DNA of 64,000 nt from Fragum whitleyi (lineage: Eukaryota > Mollusca > Bivalvia > Cardiida > Cardiidae), in the NCBI GenBank assembly GCA_948146395.1, contig OX411544.1:59201642-59265641 (forward strand), written 5' to 3'. The position numbers were made by a program, and so were the translations under genes. Within the stretch, counting starts at the first letter, position 1, and every line of letters begins with the position of its first letter. The notes under the pieces are model-generated. The model searched no databases, was not told where the DNA came from, and worked only from the letters and a program-made list of their open reading frames with translations. Of this stretch, positions 60,346-64,000 are shown one piece after another.

Positions 60346-61995
60346 AGGACATTAGACATTAGACATTAGACATTCGGCCCAATGTCTAAAAGGGGAATTA
60401 GACATTCAAAAATGAATGTCTAAATGCCCAAATTAGACATTAGACATTCGATTAGACATTCGATTAAACCCTCTATCGAATGTCTAAATGCCTCATTTAG
60501 ACATTAGACATTCGTTTAGACATTCGACCGAATCCTCGTTTGAATTTCTAAATGTCTCAATTAGACATTAGACATTCGTTTTGACATTCGACCGAACCCC
60601 CTTTTGTATGTCTAAATGCCTGAACTAGACATTAGACATTCGTTTAGACATTCGACCGAATCCTCGTTTGAATGTCTTAATGTCTCATTTAGACATTAGA
60701 CATTCGTTTAGACATTCGACCGAATCCTCGTTTGAATGTCTAAATGTCTCATTTAGACATTAGACATTCGTTTAGACATTAGACCGAATCCTCGTTTGAA
60801 TGTCTAAATGTCTCAATTAGACATTAGACATTCGTTTAGACATTCGACCGAACCCCCTTTTAAATGTCTAAATGCCTCATTTAGACATTAGACATTCGAT
60901 TAGACAATCGATAAAACCCTCTCTCGAATGTCTAAATGCCTCATTTAGACATTAGACACTCGATTATGACGTAACCATTTTTAGCACGTTTGAATGTCTA
61001 AATGTCTCAATTAGACATTAGACATTCGTTTAGACATTCGACCGAACCCCCTTTTGAATGTCTAAGTGCCTGAATTAAACATTAGACATTCGTTTAGACA
61101 TTCGACCGATTCCTCGTTTGAATGTCTAAATGTCTCATTTAGACATTAGACATTCGTTTAGACATTCGACCGAACCCCCTTTTGAATGTCTAAATGCCTG
61201 AATTAAACATTAGACATTCGTTTAGACATTCGACCGATTCCTCGTTTGAATGTCTAAATGTCTCATTTAGACATTAGACATTCGTTTAGACATTCGACCG
61301 AATCCTCGTTTGAATGTCTAAATGTCTCAATTAGACATAAGACATTCGTTAAGACATTTGACCGAACCCCCCTTTTGAATGTCTAAATGCCTGAATTAGA
61401 CATTAGACATTCGATTAGACATTCGATTAAACCATCTCTCGAATGTCTAAATGCCTCATTTAGACAGTAGACATTCGTTTAGACATTCGACCGAATCCTT
61501 GATTGAATGTGTAAAAGTCTGAATTAGACATTAGACATTCGATTAGACATTCGATCGATCCCTGTTTCAAATGTCTAAATGACTGAATTAGACATTCGAC
61601 ATTCGTTAGGACATTCGACCGAACCCTCTTTTGAATGTCTAAATGCCTGAATTAGACATTATACATTCGATTAGACATTCGATCGAACACGTGCTTGAAT
61701 ATCTAAATGGCCAAATTAGACATTAGAGATTCAAGTAGACATTTGATTAGACCCTCTCTGGAATGTCTAAATGCCTTAATAAGACATTAGACATTCGTTT
61801 AGACATTCGATCGAACACGTGCTTGAATGTATAAATGACCAAATTAGACATTAGACATTCGATAAGACATTCGAACGATCCCTGTTTTGAATGTCTAAAT
61901 GCCTTATTTAGACATTAGACATTCGTTTAGACATTCGACCGAACCCTTTTTCGAATGTCTAAATACTTCAATTAGACATTAGACATTCGTTTATG
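60346..61995. repeat. 64-bp palindromic minisatellite (about 26 units)
   Basis: Typical unit: ATTAGACATTAGACATTCGT, TTAGACATTCGACCGAATCC, TCGTTTGAATGTCTAAATGT, CTCA. Each unit contains a TTTAGACATTCG ... CGAATGTCTAAA inverted pair. The flank TTATGACGTAACCATTTTTA (then GCACGTT) occurs inside at 60964-60990 and again after the array at 61990-62018, so the array plus its flank was duplicated. Confidence 0.95.
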
Positions 61996-62019
61996 ACGTA
62001 ACCATTTTTAGCACGTTCA

Positions 62020-63490
62020 AAGACTATTTGAGGGTGCAGTCATAACAAATCAAATAAAATGGGGAAAACTAAATGCATGTTTGTGAAAAAACGAAGAATC
62101 GTTTTGACATTTTATTTTCTATATACAGAAATCAATCAAAAACTTTTTGTGGGGTCTGTCAAAGGAATTAAGCGAATTTTTAGTCGTACATTGTTTGTCT
62201 TTTATTAACTTTCGAAGTTAGGGTACTAAACTTTGATCCCGATTTGTAGAAATTCAGTACGGTAAAAAAAATCATCGGGACAATTTTTCAAAAAATAAGT
62301 TTAAAACTATTTTTCCGGCCGCAAAAAATTGAAAATTTAACTTTAAATCAATTTCGTGTATCTATCTTTAAATATAACAATGTTCTAATTACACGCTAAT
62401 GTTCACAATTCATTCAACCTCATTTTGGTATATTCCATTGAATTGAATCACATTAATTACGGTCATAGTATGCGATTTAGAACGCGTAAGGTCATGTGTA
62501 AAAAACGCATGAAATCGTCAATTCAACGATGCCATGGTAACGTTAATTCTAAATTGAACCTTAGAAAATATACATCGTTAAGATCGCGCTAACACGACGT
62601 TTAAATAGATACCAATATATATGCCTTCATCTCTATAAACGCTATTGTCCTCTTCCACCTTAATCAGGAGTGTCAGAGGTTCTGCCAGGCCGTTATTGAC
62701 AGTGCCCGCTCTCATACTCGTTATTGAGCGAAATCCAATTGAAAGAACACCCTTTTTGGTCAAATTCCATTTTATGAATTTACAGGAAATCAGACCAATT
62801 CTATGGTCTCCCTAATGGGTCTACATTTAAAGTCTTCTTATCATTATAAAGCTTTATTTTTCTTCTTAAAATTTGATAAACTGATAACAATCGACCATTT
62901 TTCAACATTCTAATAATCAAATTTCATTTTTTCGTGAAATTATAGTATTAAAAAAAGTGTTGTTGCTTAGCAAACTTTGAGTAGTGGCTTTTATTTTAAA
63001 ATCATTGCTGAGGCCAGAAAACATCATTTTCGGTTTCAAATAATAGTTGCGTTGTTTCTGCGTTGTTTCTTTATATCATTAAAACAAAAGCAACAGACTT
63101 TGTTTTTAAACCCTTACTACGAGGGATGTTCCGAAAGATTAAGCGGAATGCTTGAAATGAAGGTAAACTTAGGTACATTTGTCGAGTTTTAGCAAAGTAT
63201 TCAAAAAGTAGGCGTAATAAATTACAGTTTAATCAAAGCAATGACGTAATAGGTACAAGCATTCAGACGCACAATGATAGGTTAATACCGCCGGAGCAGC
63301 GGATGGCCTTTTCCGAAATATTTATCACCAATACTTTTCTCCTTATTTTTGAATGATCTTGTAGATTTTATTTCTCATGGATTTGATGGTCTGTCTGATT
63401 TGACAGATGATGTACACTTGCTTTTTGATGATGACGTTGAAAATAATGTTCATGTTAATTAGTTGTCTTTATGATACTAAAAAACATACA
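62020..63490. other. No recognised gene
   Basis: AT-rich sequence. Open stretches at 62578-62763 (minus) and 62977-63192 (plus) lack convincing family motifs or splice-consistent homology to gene A exons k-p. Confidence 0.5.
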
Positions 63491-63498
63491 CTTGTTTA

Positions 63499-63574
63499 TC
63501 GCAGTTGCGTAGTCGAGTGGATAAGGACCACAGAATATTGAGCAAGCGGACCAAGTTCGATCCTGCATCGCGAC
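63499..63574 (+). ncRNA. tRNA-like sequence (SINE head or pseudogene)
   Basis: A-box TAGTCGAGTGG and B-box-like AAGTTCGATCCT 40 nt apart, ending GCATCGCGACA. The D-arm is Ser/Leu-like. The T-stem and acceptor stem do not pair well, so a functional tRNA is unlikely. Confidence 0.5.
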
Positions 63575-64000
63575 ATAAAAGTGATATTTTTTCCAATTTA
63601 TAATTAAATATCATTCCTTTGAATTATGTTAAATGTTGTGCCGATTTTGAAAAATGCTTCAATTGTCTGCACTATTTTTGTATTTTTTAGATTGAAAAGA
63701 TCTATGCTATATTAACTTTAACGTGGAGATGAATATAAAGCCGAGCTTACAAATACGCTGAAAGTACGATTTGACAAATGGACGATTCAATATTTTAAAG
63801 ATCGCACTCTTGTAAATTGAATGCAATTGCCAAAACGATTTCAGACCAACGGCAATTGTTTCATAATTCGATGTTTTATCGCATAGAATTGAAATCACTT
63901 TCTCCGAAATGTAGTATCCCGTATATTTAATCATACATGTATAATACATGTATAGAAATTTATAGGAAATGCATAGAATAGAAATTTATCAGCGTGTATT

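Noticed and set aside
60346..61995. CRISPR-like direct repeats
   Set aside because: Units are contiguous and internally palindromic with no unique spacers, and the DNA is eukaryotic; it is a minisatellite.
62578..62763. Minus-strand stretch with LTLLIKVEEDNS, suggestive of a cadherin strand
   Set aside because: No second cadherin motif nearby, no consistent splice sites and opposite orientation to both genes; similarity is too short.
63499..63574. Functional tRNA gene
   Set aside because: A- and B-box-like motifs are present but T-stem and acceptor pairing are poor; kept only as tRNA-like.

Overview
The window is animal nuclear DNA, most likely from a bivalve or other mollusc. It is AT-rich by eye, its genes are split into short exons (24-191 nt) by large introns, and many families of miniature inverted-repeat elements fill the introns. 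A tyrosine-recombinase retrotransposon, a CR1/L2-group LINE, a pogo-like DNA transposon and tRNA-headed SINE-like sequences are present. The species call is an inference from repeat style; no species marker gene is present.

Layout. Bases 508-20150 (+) hold the 3' part of gene A, 16 coding exons of a cadherin-repeat cell-surface protein. They run through about six cadherin-type repeats, one transmembrane segment and a short tyrosine/proline-rich tail to a stop codon; the first exon(s) lie left of the window. Bases 20151-26632 are the 3' UTR region and intergenic DNA with mobile elements. Bases 26633-59304 (+) hold the 5' part of gene B, a head-to-tail paralogue: a TATA-type promoter, a non-coding first exon, a signal-peptide exon and ten cadherin-repeat exons. 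Its last exons lie right of the window or are unrecognised. Seven of the ten corresponding exons that can be compared have identical lengths in A and B (131, 187, 174, 141, 95 and 146 nt, with matching phases throughout); the others differ by multiples of three. I checked the frames by hand: gene A reads 2 nt plus 721 codons including the stop, gene B 537 codons plus 1 nt, with no frame break. Bases 59305-64000 have no supported exon and contain a 64-bp palindromic minisatellite.

Mobile elements. Gene A's penultimate-domain intron holds a 4.8-kb DIRS/Ngaro-like element with split direct repeats. Gene B's introns hold a pogo-like transposase (28808-30878, two exons, open), a CR1/L2-group LINE with ORF1 and ORF2 (one frameshift), two LINE fragments, and several large elements whose inverted termini are themselves arrays of short degenerate repeats in mirror orientation.

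The most interesting signals are these. (1) In both paralogues, the 3' half of the same exon (8854-8999 in A, 59159-59304 in B) has been duplicated repeatedly into the following intron, as a fresh 102-bp array in A and as at least four decayed relics in B. (2) A dead copy of another gene B exon (47428-47568) lies 460 bp downstream and forms a hairpin. (3) Several otherwise unrelated transposable elements (28103-31416, 32711-36710, 48386-54297, 49124-49814) combine terminal inverted repeats with internal repeat arrays, three of them in mirror orientation.
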